From positions 1-64,000 of the forward strand of contig NZ_LXVX01000012.1 in NCBI RefSeq assembly GCF_001650725.1: DNA of 64,000 bases, written 5' to 3'. Within the stretch, counting starts at the first letter, position 1. Each line of letters starts with the position of its first letter. A program made the position numbers and the translations under genes. The DNA is from Sphingobium sp. TCM1 (lineage in GTDB: Bacteria; Pseudomonadota; Alphaproteobacteria; Sphingomonadales; Sphingomonadaceae). The notes under the pieces are model-generated. The model worked only from the letters and a program-made list of their open reading frames with translations. It searched no databases and was not told the DNA's origin. Of this stretch, positions 33,588-42,365 are shown piece after piece.

Positions 33588-34766
33588 TCAGGGAACAGGG
33601 CTGGAACGCGGTACCATTCCCTGGGCGCGCTGGCGGATGACGCGCAGATAGGTGTCGACCAGGGCCTGGTTGACCTGGTCCCAGCCATTGCGTTCGGCGC
33701 GGGCCTGGGCCGCCCTGCCGGCGGCAGTGCGCGCGCTTTCGTCCTGGCAATAATATTGCAACGCGTCGGCGAAATCGCCGATCGCACCGGGCCGGATAAG
33801 GCGGCCGGTGATCCCTTCGGTGACCAGGCTTTCGCTGCCCGTGGCGCGTGCGGCGACCGTGGGCAGGCCGCACGCCATCGCCTCCAGCGTCACATTGCCA
33901 AAGGTCTCGGTAACCGATGGATTGAACAGCATGTCCATGCTGGCGACGGCGCGGCCCAGGTCCTGCCCCTGCTGGAACCCGGTGAAGACGGCCTGGGGCA
34001 GGCGGTTCTGGAACCATTCGCGCGCCGGGCCTTCGCCCACCACCAGCACCTTGTGGGGCACCTGGCGTTCGGTCAGTCGGTCGATCGTGTCGGAAAAGAC
34101 GTCCAGCCCCTTTTCCATCACCAGTCGGCCGATGAAACCGATTGCCGGCACACCGTCGGCGATGCCCAGCGACCGCCGCCAGGCCAGGTCGCGCCGGGCG
34201 GGATGAAAAATGTCCCGATCGATGCCGCGCGTCCAGATGCCCACATCATAGTTCATCCGCTGCTCGCGCAGCAGTTGCGCCATCGATTCGGATGGCGCCA
34301 CGATGGCGTCGCAGCGGCGGTAGAAGCGGCGGAGCAGCGACTCGATCAGCGGCTCCAGGAAGGCCAGCCCATAATAGCGCGGATAGGTTTCGAACCGGGT
34401 ATGGACGGACGCGACCGTCGGCAGGCCATGGTCACGCGCCCAACTGAGCGCGCGATGGCCCAGCGGGTCGGGGCTGGCCACATGCACCAGGTTGGGCCGG
34501 AAGTTTTTGAGATCGCGGCGCAATGACGCCGACAGTCGATAGGGAACCCGATATTCCTTGCGCCCTGGCACGGCGAATGACGGCGCGCTCACAAGGTCGC
34601 CGGCCGGATCGAAGGCAGGTGTGTCCGTCGTTGGTGAATAGACGCGCACGGCCGCGCCCTGCCTCAGCAGATAGCCGACGAAGCGGTTGAGCGCCTGGTT
34701 CGCGCCGTCCCGAACATAGTTGTAATTGCCGCTGAACAGGGCGACGCGAAGGCCGGTAGCATCCAT
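33588..34766 (-). CDS. GT4-family glycosyltransferase
   Basis: A 392-aa two-domain GT-B enzyme. It begins LRVALFSGNYNYVRDGANQALNRFVGYLL and has LVHVASPDPLGH, the C-terminal nucleotide-sugar site GFIGRLVMEKGLDVF and the E-x7-E region NPSVTETFGNVTLEAMACGLPTVA. It resembles MgtA-type alpha-mannosyltransferases and SqdX-like enzymes acting on lipid acceptors. The acceptor and donor cannot be read with certainty. It is 28 bp upstream of rarA on the same strand. Confidence 0.87.
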   Translation of the reverse strand: MDATGLRVALFSGNYNYVRDGANQALNRFVGYLLRQGAAVRVYSPTTDTPAFDPAGDLVSAPSFAVPGRKEYRVPYRLSASLRRDLKNFRPNLVHVASPDPLGHRALSWARDHGLPTVASVHTRFETYPRYYGLAFLEPLIESLLRRFYRRCDAIVAPSESMAQLLREQRMNYDVGIWTRGIDRDIFHPARRDLAWRRSLGIADGVPAIGFIGRLVMEKGLDVFSDTIDRLTERQVPHKVLVVGEGPAREWFQNRLPQAVFTGFQQGQDLGRAVASMDMLFNPSVTETFGNVTLEAMACGLPTVAARATGSESLVTEGITGRLIRPGAIGDFADALQYYCQDESARTAAGRAAQARAERNGWDQVNQALVDTYLRVIRQRAQGMVPRSSPVP

Positions 34767-34889
34767 CGGCGCGCCTTAGCCCAAGAGAATGAAAAACCCA
34801 AGGGAACCACAAAAGCCCCCCGGAATTTTGCCTTCTGCCAGGATGAGAGGCCGGCCGACGCATATGCCCCAGCAGGAGAGGATGCCCAG

Positions 34890-35108
34890 ATGACCGAGAC
34901 ATTCCGTAAGGGAAGGCGGGTCAAGTGGAACTGGGGGCAGGGCGTCGGCCGCGGACGTGTCGCCGAGCGGTTCGACCACCATGTGGAGCGCAGGATCGAG
35001 GGGTCGCTCATCCGCCGCAACGGATCGCCGCAGGACCCCGCCTATCTCATCGCCACCGACAGCGGCGCCGAAGTGTTGAAGCTGGGGTCCGAAATCAGCA
35101 GCGCCTGA
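34890..35108 (+). CDS. DUF2945 (HVA1/TUDOR-like) protein
   Basis: A 72-aa basic protein with FRKGRRVKWNWGQGVGRGRV and DPAYLIATDSGAEVLKLGSEI, the features of the DUF2945 'hypervirulence-associated protein' TUDOR-like domain. It is small, basic and may bind nucleic acid; no bacterial role is established. Its ATG has an AGGAG site upstream. Confidence 0.83.
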   Translation: MTETFRKGRRVKWNWGQGVGRGRVAERFDHHVERRIEGSLIRRNGSPQDPAYLIATDSGAEVLKLGSEISSA

Positions 35109-35165
35109 CGCCATTCGCTCCAGACCGGCCATCGCGTTAGTGGCGCAGTCATGGCATGGAGAGGC

Positions 35166-35819
35166 ATGAACACGCCCCACATGATCGTCGAGGCCCTTCT
35201 GGTCGGCAGGCCTGTCCCCTTTCGCGGCGAGGATTATAGCGCCATTGCCAAGCGGCCGGTCGACGGCCCCGTGCGGATTGGCTGGGACGGGTTGGAGGGC
35301 AATGCGGTGGCTGACCGCATCCATCATGGCGGGTGGGACAAGGCAATCCATCTCTATCCGCAGGACCATTATGACTGGTGGCGGCAAGCTCGGCCGGACC
35401 ATCCGCTGCTAGACGCCCCTGGAGCCTTCGGCGAGAATATCGCCTCGCGCGGGATGACCGAGGAGGATCTGTGTTTGGGTGATCGCTTCTCGCTGGGAAG
35501 TGCGATCGTGGAAGTCAGCCATGGACGCCAACCCTGCTGGAAGCTCGACCATCGTTTCGGCGCGCGCGACGTGATGGCGACGATTGTCCGGACCGGGCGT
35601 TGCGGCATCTATTTTCGTGTGATCCGCGAAGGCGAGGCGGAGGCAGGAACCCGGATGGCCTTGCTCGACCGGCCTCTACCGCAATGGTCGGTCGCACGGC
35701 TGTTTCGCCTGCTCATCGGCGGCGGGCACAAGGCCGATCCCGATGCCGTTCGCGCGCTCGCGGGCATGGATGTGCTGGCGGAAGCCTGGCGGGAGCGGGC
35801 GCGCAAGCTCGCGGCCTGA
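35166..35819 (+). CDS. MOSC domain protein (YiiM-like)
   Basis: A 217-aa protein with GWDGLEGNAVADRIHHGGWDKAIHLYPQDHYDWW, GAFGENIASRGMTEEDLCLGDRF, and VSHGRQPCWKLDHRFG with the conserved Cys, then the C-terminal 3-alpha region (RLFRLLIGG..LAGMDVLAEAWRERA). MOSC proteins transfer sulfur or bind the molybdenum cofactor; YiiM reduces 6-N-hydroxylaminopurine. It precedes cobB by 40 bp on the same strand. Confidence 0.9.
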   Translation: MNTPHMIVEALLVGRPVPFRGEDYSAIAKRPVDGPVRIGWDGLEGNAVADRIHHGGWDKAIHLYPQDHYDWWRQARPDHPLLDAPGAFGENIASRGMTEEDLCLGDRFSLGSAIVEVSHGRQPCWKLDHRFGARDVMATIVRTGRCGIYFRVIREGEAEAGTRMALLDRPLPQWSVARLFRLLIGGGHKADPDAVRALAGMDVLAEAWRERARKLAA

Positions 35820-35859
35820 CGGCTGGCGAAGCCATGATCGCATCGCTAAGGCTGTGCCC

Positions 35860-36561
35860 ATGAACGAGGATATTCGCAACATCGTCATCCTGACCGGCGC
35901 CGGTATTTCCGCCGAAAGCGGCCTTGCCACCTTTCGCGGGCCGGATGGATTGTGGGAAGGACATCGGGTCGAGGATGTCTGCACGCCAGAGGCGCTGGCG
36001 CGGGATGTCGGCCTGGTCCATCGATTCTACGACGAGCGGCGGGCGAAGCTCGCCGAGGTGGTGCCCAATGCAGCGCATGAGGCGCTTGCGGCGCTCGACC
36101 GGGCGTGGGCCGGCGACCTGCTGATCGTCACGCAGAATGTCGACGACCTGCATGAGCGCGCTGGCGCGCGGCGGTTGCTCCACATGCATGGCGAACTGAA
36201 ATCGGCCCTCTGCGCCGCCTGCGGCAAGGCCGTCGCCTGGGCCGGCCCGCTCCCGCCTGCGTCCATCTGCGAAGGCTGCGGCCGGGCCGCGCTGCGGCCG
36301 GACATCGTGTTCTTCGGTGAAATGCCCTATGAGATGGACCGGATCGATACGGCGCTGCGCGACGCGGATCTGTTCGTGTCGATCGGTACGTCGGGCGCGG
36401 TCTATCCGGCCGCCGGCTTCGTCCAGACCGCCCGCCATGTCGGCGCGCGGACACTCGAACTCAATCTCGATCCCTCGGCCGGCAGCTTCTATTTCGAGGA
36501 AAGCCGGATGGGGCCGGCCAGCGAACTGGTGCCGGAACTGGTGTGGGAACTGCTGGGCTGA
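35860..36561 (+). CDS. cobB: NAD-dependent protein deacylase (sirtuin, CobB class)
   Basis: A 233-aa sirtuin: ILTGAGISAESGLATFRGPDGLW, TQNVDDLHERAG, the catalytic His in HMHGEL, a structural zinc site of CAAC and CEGC, RPDIVFFGE, and SIGTSGAVYPAAGF. It carries Tyr and Arg in the FYDERR segment, the pair that lets CobB also remove succinyl groups. The product should deacetylate and desuccinylate Lys on metabolic enzymes. The stop codon abuts the convergent fecR stop (TGATCA). Confidence 0.94.
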   Translation: MNEDIRNIVILTGAGISAESGLATFRGPDGLWEGHRVEDVCTPEALARDVGLVHRFYDERRAKLAEVVPNAAHEALAALDRAWAGDLLIVTQNVDDLHERAGARRLLHMHGELKSALCAACGKAVAWAGPLPPASICEGCGRAALRPDIVFFGEMPYEMDRIDTALRDADLFVSIGTSGAVYPAAGFVQTARHVGARTLELNLDPSAGSFYFEESRMGPASELVPELVWELLG

Positions 36562-37611
36562 TCAGCCGGCGGTCGCATTGGCGGCTTCCGCCGGATATTC
36601 GTCGCGATACAGCAACATCACCGACCCGTCCTCGCCGTTCACCACGCGGATCGGCAGGCTCATTTGCAGTGCGGACAGGAACTCCCGGCTGTCGGTCGTG
36701 CGGAAACGCCCGCCGATCCGCAGCGCAGATACACGGGTATCGCCGATCAGGATCGGCGCCTTGCGATAGCGGTTGAACTCGCCCGCCGCCTGCTCGATCG
36801 TTTCGCCGTCCAGCTCGACCATCCGCTCGCGCCAGGCGGTGCGCTGGTCGATGAGCTTGGTTCCCAGCCGGGTGAGGGCGATGCTGCGCGGCTGGATGAC
36901 AGCGCCGCTGCCGGCCGCGACCTTCTGCTGGATGCTGTTGCCCGAATGGACGGTGACGGTGCCGTGGGTCACGGTCAGTTCGATCAGCGAAGGCCGCATC
37001 CGCACGTTGAAGGCCGTTCCCACCGCGCGGATGACGGCGGCGCGGGCTTCGACGTCGAAGGGGCGTTCGGCGTCGCGGGCCACGTCGAACGATGCCTCAC
37101 CCTTCAGGATGCGGACCTTGCGCCCATTGGAGGTGAAGCGGACTTCCGCTTCGCTGTCGCTGTTGAGATGCAGCGTGGAGCCGTCCTCCAGCGCGATGTC
37201 GCGCATTTCGCCGATGGCGGTGGCATGGCGTTCGACGCCGCTGAAGGTGCGGACCGTCACGATCGCCGCGACGATGAACAGCATGACCGCAACGGCGGCC
37301 GCGACCATGATGTTGCGGGAGAGGCGGCGCTGCTGTTCTTCGCTGACGATCGCATGAAGCGGTGGCAGCGTAACATCGGCGGCGGCGCTTTTAAGCCTTT
37401 CGGCGGCTTCCCAGGCGGCTTCGGCTCGGGCGAAGGCCACGGCGTGGCGCGGATCGGATTCTATCCATGTGCAGATGTCGGCTTCGTCTTGCGGGGTGGG
37501 ATCGCTGTTAAGCCTGGCCAGCAGGCGCGCGGCTTCCGCTTCGATCGCGTTCCTGTCCCCGCAGCTTGAACTTGGTCCCGACGCCTGCACGCTCGAAGTC
37601 CGTTTCCTCAC
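36562..37611 (-). CDS. FecR-family anti-sigma/transmembrane sensor
   Basis: A 349-aa regulator. Residues about 20-80 form the DUF4880-type cytosolic sigma-interacting part (EAARLLARLNSD..CTWIESDPRHAVAFARAEAAWE). A membrane helix spans about 102-120 (MVAAAVAVMLFIVAAIVTV). The periplasmic FecR domain includes IALEDGSTLHLNSDSEAEVRF, LKGEASFDV and VRAVGTAFNVR. It overlaps the sigma-factor gene by 104 bp; the real start may be the second GTG at 37590. Target genes and signal unknown; no receptor is adjacent. Confidence 0.87.
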   Translation of the reverse strand: MRKRTSSVQASGPSSSCGDRNAIEAEAARLLARLNSDPTPQDEADICTWIESDPRHAVAFARAEAAWEAAERLKSAAADVTLPPLHAIVSEEQQRRLSRNIMVAAAVAVMLFIVAAIVTVRTFSGVERHATAIGEMRDIALEDGSTLHLNSDSEAEVRFTSNGRKVRILKGEASFDVARDAERPFDVEARAAVIRAVGTAFNVRMRPSLIELTVTHGTVTVHSGNSIQQKVAAGSGAVIQPRSIALTRLGTKLIDQRTAWRERMVELDGETIEQAAGEFNRYRKAPILIGDTRVSALRIGGRFRTTDSREFLSALQMSLPIRVVNGEDGSVMLLYRDEYPAEAANATAG

Positions 37612-38113
37612 GTTCTGCCCAGGCCCGCATAACTATTGCGATTGCTTTGGCCAGATGTTTTTCAACTGTAGAAACGGACAGCGACATCTCCTCCGCTATT
37701 TCCAGCATCGATTTTTCGTGGATGCGGCGAAGAATGAAGACCCGGCGGCATTGAGGGGGCAGCGACTCGACGATCGCCTCGACCTGGCGCAGCGCTTCGC
37801 GGGCATGGAGCTGCGCCTCGATATTATTTTCTCCGCCCAGCAATTCCAGGTCCGCGATCGTCTCGAAGCTGACCACCTTGTTGCGGCGTGCGGTGTCGAT
37901 CACCAGATTGCGGGCGATGGTGAACAGATAGGCCCGGCCGGTGGTGACATTTTCCCAATTGTCCGTGGCATAGGCGCGGGCCATGACCTCTGCGACCATG
38001 TCCTCCAGTTCGTGGGTGGAGGGCAATATCCTACGGAGCCGGCCACGAAGGGCGGCTTCCTGTGGCAGGATCACCGTCTTGAACCATTCCAGCTTGGCGC
38101 GAACCCGTTGCAC
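37508..38113 (-). CDS. ECF (FecI-like) RNA polymerase sigma factor
   Basis: A 201-aa sigma factor with region 2 (HELEDMVAEVMARAYATDNWENVTTGRAYLFTIARNLVIDTARR) and region 4 (LPPQCRRVFILRRIHEKSMLEIAEEMSLSVSTVEKHLAKAI). It is the FecI-type ECF family, expected to be controlled by the FecR next to it and a TonB receptor. Start is a GTG at 38113. The 30-residue C-terminal tail beyond the usual end is basic and encoded entirely in the overlap with fecR. Confidence 0.9.
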   Translation of the reverse strand: MQRVRAKLEWFKTVILPQEAALRGRLRRILPSTHELEDMVAEVMARAYATDNWENVTTGRAYLFTIARNLVIDTARRNKVVSFETIADLELLGGENNIEAQLHAREALRQVEAIVESLPPQCRRVFILRRIHEKSMLEIAEEMSLSVSTVEKHLAKAIAIVMRAWAEREETDFERAGVGTKFKLRGQERDRSGSRAPAGQA

Positions 38114-38257
38114 GTTGACCCCCTATTTTGTCAGCCGCGCCTCTCCCGAATTATTTTATTCGTCACAGTTCAATCATGGATGCAGGGGGCTGTCCAGCCA
38201 TAGGGGCGGCAAATTTTTAGCGATCAACCAAAAAGGCGCAGGGTTGGGTAAATTTAT

Positions 38258-38266
38258 TGTGGATAA
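38258..38266 (-). promoter_or_regulatory. Consensus DnaA box (TGTGGATAA on the plus strand)
   Basis: Exact reverse complement of TTATCCACA, located upstream of the FecI sigma gene in an AT-rich stretch. It is solitary; a regulatory or titration role is possible. Confidence 0.4.
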
Positions 38267-38292
38267 GCCGCGCCCCGCTTGCGTTTCGTTGC

Positions 38293-38487
38293 TCAGTCGG
38301 GAGGCGGCAACTCCGTCGGCGCCCGATCCGGCTGGTCATAGTCGGGGCCGACCGGGCTGATTTCGTCGGGTTCTGTCATCGGCGTTTCGACCGGCAGGTC
38401 GGGCGCGGGCATTTCGTCGGGCGATTGAGGCTCGATTCTGTCGGGCGGCGGAACGCCGTCCGGGCCGGTGTCTGGGCGGGTGGCCAT
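38293..38487 (-). CDS. Small Pro-rich acidic protein (64 aa)
   Basis: A short acidic, Pro-rich product: MATRPDTGPDGVPPPDRIEPQ, then repeated PD/PE/ED motifs, ending APTELPPPD. Low-complexity proteins of this style are common in sphingomonads, with no assigned function. The ATG at 38487 has an AAGGAG site 8 bases upstream; a GTG at 38496 is an alternative. The sequence GGAAC-N17-CGTA lies upstream and resembles a general-stress (EcfG-type) promoter. Confidence 0.58.
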   Translation of the reverse strand: MATRPDTGPDGVPPPDRIEPQSPDEMPAPDLPVETPMTEPDEISPVGPDYDQPDRAPTELPPPD

Positions 38488-38528
38488 GGCTGTCACTCCT
38501 TTGTCTTCCGAAGACGCTACGCTCGGCC

Positions 38529-38554
38529 CTCACCACCGGTTCCGCGGCGGGTTC
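38529..38554 (-). promoter_or_regulatory. Possible EcfG-type (GGAAC-N17-CGTA) promoter
   Basis: Upstream of the Pro-rich small gene, on the minus strand, GGAAC is followed after 17 bases by CGTA, close to the alphaproteobacterial general-stress consensus GGAAC-N16/17-CGTT. Coordinates are approximate, and with one mismatch the match is tentative. Confidence 0.35.
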
Positions 38555-38563
38555 CACTATCCC

Positions 38564-38592
38564 TTGCCTCTGCGCGCGCTTTTCTCTATGCC
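38564..38592 (+). promoter_or_regulatory. Candidate sigma70 promoter of tRNA-Leu
   Basis: TTGCCT (38564-38569) and TATGCC (38587-38592) are separated by 17 bp, ending 19 bp before the tRNA. This spacing fits initiation just upstream of the mature 5' end. Confidence 0.45.
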
Positions 38593-38611
38593 GCGCCGAC
38601 CGGCGACCGAT

Positions 38612-38696
38612 GCGGGCGTGGCGAAACTGGTAGACGCGCCAGATTTAGGTTCTGGTATCGCAAGATGTGGGGGTTCGAGTCCCTTCGCCCGCACCA
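38612..38696 (+). tRNA. tRNA-Leu (anticodon TAG)
   Basis: It starts GCGGGCG and ends CGCCCGC A CCA. The anticodon arm CCAGA-TTTAGGT-TCTGG gives TAG, and a long variable arm (class II) follows, as expected for leucine. The gene is 85 nt with CCA encoded. Confidence 0.96.
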
Positions 38697-38755
38697 GAGC
38701 GCCGCCTGCGGCCAAGCCACCGAAATTCAGCTGAAGAAAGCGTTTGAGAGAAGAG

Positions 38756-40351
38756 ATGCAGACTGTCGAGACGTTGAACGAGGGCCTGAAGCGCGCCTAT
38801 ACCGTGACCATCACGTCGAAGGATATCGACGCCCGCGTGGAAAAGGAAGTGAAGGCGATCGCACCACAGGTGCGTATGCCCGGCTTCCGCCCCGGCAAGG
38901 TGCCCGCGAACCTCGTGAAGAAGATGCACGGGGAATCGCTGCAGCGCGACGCGCTCAACAATTCGATCCAGGAAAGCATCCAGAAGCTAATCGCTGACCA
39001 GAAGCTGCGTCCCGCGATGCAGCCCTCGGTCGAGCTGGACGAGAATTTCGAATTCGGCAAGGATGCCGAGGTCAAGGTCGCGCTGGAAGTGCTGCCCGAA
39101 ATCGCGGCGCCGAGCGTCGAGGGCCTCAAGCTGGAACGCCTGACCGTCGCGGTCGCGGATGAGCAGGTCGCCGAGGCTGCCGGCCGCATCGCCACCCAGC
39201 AGGGCGCGCTTGAGGAACAGGCCGACGACCATGAAGCCGCCGAGGGCGACACGCTGGTCATCGACTTCGTCGGCAAGGTCGATGGTGAGGCGTTCGAGGG
39301 CGGTTCGGCCCAGGACATCCGCCTCAAGCTCGGCTCGGGTCAGTTCATTCCCGGCTTCGAGGAACAGCTGACCGGCGTGAAGAAGGGTGAGGAAAAGACC
39401 ATCGACGTCAGCTTCCCCGAAGATTATGGCGCCGCGCATCTGGCCGGCAAGGCCGCGACCTTCGACGTGACCGTCAAGTCGGTGCTGGACGGTGAAAAGC
39501 CCAAGCTGGACGACGATTTCGCCAAGTCGCTGGGCCTGGAAAGCCTGGAAAAGCTGAACGAACTGCTCAAGGGCCAGATCGAACAGGAACATAACGGCCT
39601 GACCCGGACTCACATGAAGCGCAAGCTGCTCGACCAGCTGGCCGCGTCGCATGATTTCGATGTTCCGCCGAGCATGGTCGAAGCCGAGTTCGAGCAGATC
39701 TGGGCGCAGCTCCAGCATGAAGCCGGCCATGAGGAAGATCCCGAAGCGGCCCTCAAGGAAATGGAAGCCGAGAAGGACGACTATCGCGCCATCGCCGTGC
39801 GTCGCGTCCGTCTGGGTCTGTTGCTCTCGGAAATCGGCCAGGCCAATGGCGTGACCGTTTCGGATCAGGAAATGAACCGCCTCATCATGCAGGCCGCGCA
39901 GCAGTACGGCCCGCAGGACCGCGAGCGCTTCGTGCAATATGTTCGCCAAGACCCGATGGCGGCCGCCCAGTTGCGCGCGCCGCTCTATGAGGACAAGGTC
40001 GTCGACTTCCTGTTCGACAAGGCTGAAATCACCGATCGCGCGGTGACCCGCGAGGAACTCGAAGCCGCGATCGAGGCCGAGGATGGCGACCTCAAGCCGC
40101 ACGTCCATGGTCCGGGCTGTGGTCATGACCATCATGACGAAAAGCCCAAGGCGAAGAAGGCCGCTGCCAAGAAGAAGGCCGACGAGCCTGCCGAGGCCGA
40201 AGCCGCTCCCGCAGCCGAGGAGGCGCCCGCCAAGAAGCCGGCCGCCAAGAAGGCCGCCAAGAAGGACGAAGCCGTCGCTGAGGAGGCTGCCGCCGAGGAG
40301 AAGCCCAAGAAGAAGGCTGCTCCCAAGAAGGCTGCCGCCAAGGCCGAATAA
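38756..40351 (+). CDS. tig: Trigger factor
   Basis: Ribosome-bound chaperone/peptidyl-prolyl isomerase. The 531-aa product has the ribosome-binding GFRPGKVP signature (43-50), an FKBP-type domain (about 163-250: GDTLVIDFVGKVDGEAFEGG, LGSGQFIPGFEEQL) and the helical C-domain. After residue 440 it carries an unusual tail. First comes a His/Cys-rich patch (HVHGPGCGHDHHDE, about 449-462), then some 70 residues rich in Lys and Ala, histone H1-like. It is about 90 residues longer than E. coli trigger factor. The tail may bind metal or nucleic acid. tRNA-Leu lies just upstream and clpP-clpX follow after the GT2 gene. Confidence 0.95.
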   Translation: MQTVETLNEGLKRAYTVTITSKDIDARVEKEVKAIAPQVRMPGFRPGKVPANLVKKMHGESLQRDALNNSIQESIQKLIADQKLRPAMQPSVELDENFEFGKDAEVKVALEVLPEIAAPSVEGLKLERLTVAVADEQVAEAAGRIATQQGALEEQADDHEAAEGDTLVIDFVGKVDGEAFEGGSAQDIRLKLGSGQFIPGFEEQLTGVKKGEEKTIDVSFPEDYGAAHLAGKAATFDVTVKSVLDGEKPKLDDDFAKSLGLESLEKLNELLKGQIEQEHNGLTRTHMKRKLLDQLAASHDFDVPPSMVEAEFEQIWAQLQHEAGHEEDPEAALKEMEAEKDDYRAIAVRRVRLGLLLSEIGQANGVTVSDQEMNRLIMQAAQQYGPQDRERFVQYVRQDPMAAAQLRAPLYEDKVVDFLFDKAEITDRAVTREELEAAIEAEDGDLKPHVHGPGCGHDHHDEKPKAKKAAAKKKADEPAEAEAAPAAEEAPAKKPAAKKAAKKDEAVAEEAAAEEKPKKKAAPKKAAAKAE

Positions 40352-40373
40352 GCTTGCCCGATCAGGCATGACG

Positions 40374-40409
40374 AGCGCCCGGCTTCCAGCAGGAAGCGCG
40401 GGCGCTTTT
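40374..40409 (+). terminator. Rho-independent terminator after tig
   Basis: AGCGCCCGGCTTCC pairs with GGAAGC-G-CGGGCGCT (one bulged G) around an AGCA loop and is followed by TTTTC. Confidence 0.85.
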
Positions 40410-40492
40410 CATTGCGCGGGCGGCATGGCAGATGAAATATTAATCATGATGCTCCATGGCGATGGCATAAGGGGCAGGGGCCAGGTGCGACG

Positions 40493-41500
40493 ATGAAGGA
40501 ATTTCCGCCAGTGACCGGTGAGAGCGCGACCGGCGACAACGTGGGCAAGGTGCCCGGGCTGGTCGCGCCGCGCGTCGCGGTGATCCTGCCCTGCTACAAT
40601 GAAGCGGGCGCGATCGTGCAGACGGTGGAGGGGTTCCGCCGGGCGTTGCCGGGCGCCGATATCTATGTGTTCGACAATAACAGCAGCGACGGCAGCCGGG
40701 AGCTGGCGTCCGGTGCGGGCGCGATCGTCCGCCGCGTGGGTCAGCAGGGCAAGGGCCATGTGGTCCGCCGCATGTTCGCGGACGTCGATGCCGACATCTA
40801 TGTCATGGCCGATGGCGACGCGACCTATGAGGCCGCCGCCGCCCCGGCTATGATCGCAGCGATGCTGGACGATAATCTCGACATGGTGGTCGGGTGCCGC
40901 CGCGACGAGGTGGATGCCGCCTATCGACGCGGCCACCGCTTCGGCAACTGGGCGCTTACCAGCCTGTTGAAGCAATTGTTCGGTCGCAGCTTCACCGACA
41001 TTCTTTCGGGCTATCGGATCTTTTCACGCCGTTTCGTCAAGAGTTTCCCTGTTCTGTCCGCGGGCTTCGAGATCGAGACCGAGATCAGCGTCCACGCGCT
41101 GGAACTGGCGATGCCGGTGTCCGAAGTGATGACCGCCTATGGCGCGCGCCCTGAAGGGTCGGTCAGCAAGCTTTCCACCTATCGCGACGGCTGGCGCATC
41201 CTGCGCACCATCATCACCCTCTATCGCATCGAGCGGCCGGTCCTCTTCTTCGGCATCATCGCGGCCTTCCTGACGGCGCTGGGCCTGGGGCTGGCGGCGC
41301 CGCTGATCGTCACCTATTTTCACACCGGCCTGGTGCCGCGCTTCCCGACCGCGATCCTGGTCACGGGGTTGATGATCCTCGCGACCCTGTCGATGATGTG
41401 CGGCCTCATCCTGGACACGGTCGTGCGTGGGCGTCGCGAAGTACGCCGGCTCGCCTATCTCGCCTTCCGCGCCCCGTCCGACTTCGCCCGCCGCGACTGA
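40493..41500 (+). CDS. GT2-family membrane glycosyltransferase
   Basis: A 335-aa enzyme with a GT-A domain (VAVILPCYNEAGAIVQTVEGF, the DxD-type MADGDATYE) and two C-terminal membrane helices (about 248-275 and 286-312). This is the layout of polyprenyl-phosphate glycosyltransferases of the DPM/GtrB type. It would transfer a sugar from NDP-sugar to a lipid carrier. It lies between tig and clpP and is probably independently expressed. Confidence 0.87.
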   Translation: MKEFPPVTGESATGDNVGKVPGLVAPRVAVILPCYNEAGAIVQTVEGFRRALPGADIYVFDNNSSDGSRELASGAGAIVRRVGQQGKGHVVRRMFADVDADIYVMADGDATYEAAAAPAMIAAMLDDNLDMVVGCRRDEVDAAYRRGHRFGNWALTSLLKQLFGRSFTDILSGYRIFSRRFVKSFPVLSAGFEIETEISVHALELAMPVSEVMTAYGARPEGSVSKLSTYRDGWRILRTIITLYRIERPVLFFGIIAAFLTALGLGLAAPLIVTYFHTGLVPRFPTAILVTGLMILATLSMMCGLILDTVVRGRREVRRLAYLAFRAPSDFARRD

Positions 41501-41590
41501 TCGGCGGGTCCGCGCGCCAAGCCCCTTGAACCATCCGCCATTTGTGCCGATGTAGGGCCTGGGCAAAAGCAACCACTCTGAAAGAGCACA

Positions 41591-42226
41591 ATGACCGATA
41601 TCATGTCCGATCCCATGGCCGCGTTGGTCCCCATCGTCATCGAACAGTCGAACCGCGGCGAACGCAGCTTCGACATCTTCTCGCGGCTCCTGCGCGAACG
41701 GATCATCTTCGTCACTGGCCAGGTCGAGGACCATATGGCCTCGCTCATCGTTGCCCAGTTGCTGTTCCTCGAATCGGAAAATCCGAAGAAGGACATCTGG
41801 ATGTACATCAACTCGCCTGGCGGCGTGGTCACGGCCGGCATGGCGATCCATGACACGATGAAATATATCCGTCCGCAGGTCGGCACAGTCTGCATAGGCC
41901 AGGCCGCGTCGATGGGCAGCTTCTTGCTGGCCGCCGGCGAGCCGGGCAAGCGCATAGCGCTGTCGAACGCGCGCATCATGGTGCACCAGCCGTCGGGCGG
42001 CGCCCAGGGCATGGCGTCCGACATCGAGATTCAAGCCAAGGAAATCCTGCGTATCCGTCGTCGCCTGAACGACTTGTACGTTCAGTATACCGGCCGCACG
42101 CTGGATGAGGTGGAACGGGCGATGGACCGCGACACCTTCCTGGAAGCGGACGAGGCCAAGGCATTCGGCCTGGTCGATGAAGTGTTCGATCGCCGCCCTG
42201 CCGCGGCGGAAACCACGGAGGGCTAA
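41591..42226 (+). CDS. clpP: ATP-dependent Clp protease proteolytic subunit
   Basis: Serine peptidase of the ClpXP complex. The 211-aa protein has the catalytic Ser in [11 protein letters not shown], the catalytic His in MVHQPSGG and Asp in [17 protein letters not shown]-like YINSPGGVV is also conserved. The short propeptide before the Ile-Gly-containing core is like that of other alphaproteobacteria. It precedes clpX. Confidence 0.97.
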   Translation: MTDIMSDPMAALVPIVIEQSNRGERSFDIFSRLLRERIIFVTGQVEDHMASLIVAQLLFLESENPKKDIWMYINSPGGVVTAGMAIHDTMKYIRPQVGTVCIGQAASMGSFLLAAGEPGKRIALSNARIMVHQPSGGAQGMASDIEIQAKEILRIRRRLNDLYVQYTGRTLDEVERAMDRDTFLEADEAKAFGLVDEVFDRRPAAAETTEG

Positions 42227-42365
42227 AGGCCATCTTTACCGTGGTGCTCCACTTTCTCCACTTGTGGAAAAGGCGCGCCGCGGTCTAGGATGACCTTTGG
42301 ACCAGAAAATCCCTCTCCGGACACGGTTCTGCGGTTCCAGTCCGGGAGGGGAGAGAGATTGACGA

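Noticed and set aside
42227-42365. Heat-shock sigma32 promoter before clpX
   Set aside because: A CTTG-like element is present but no matching -10 at the expected distance could be supported.
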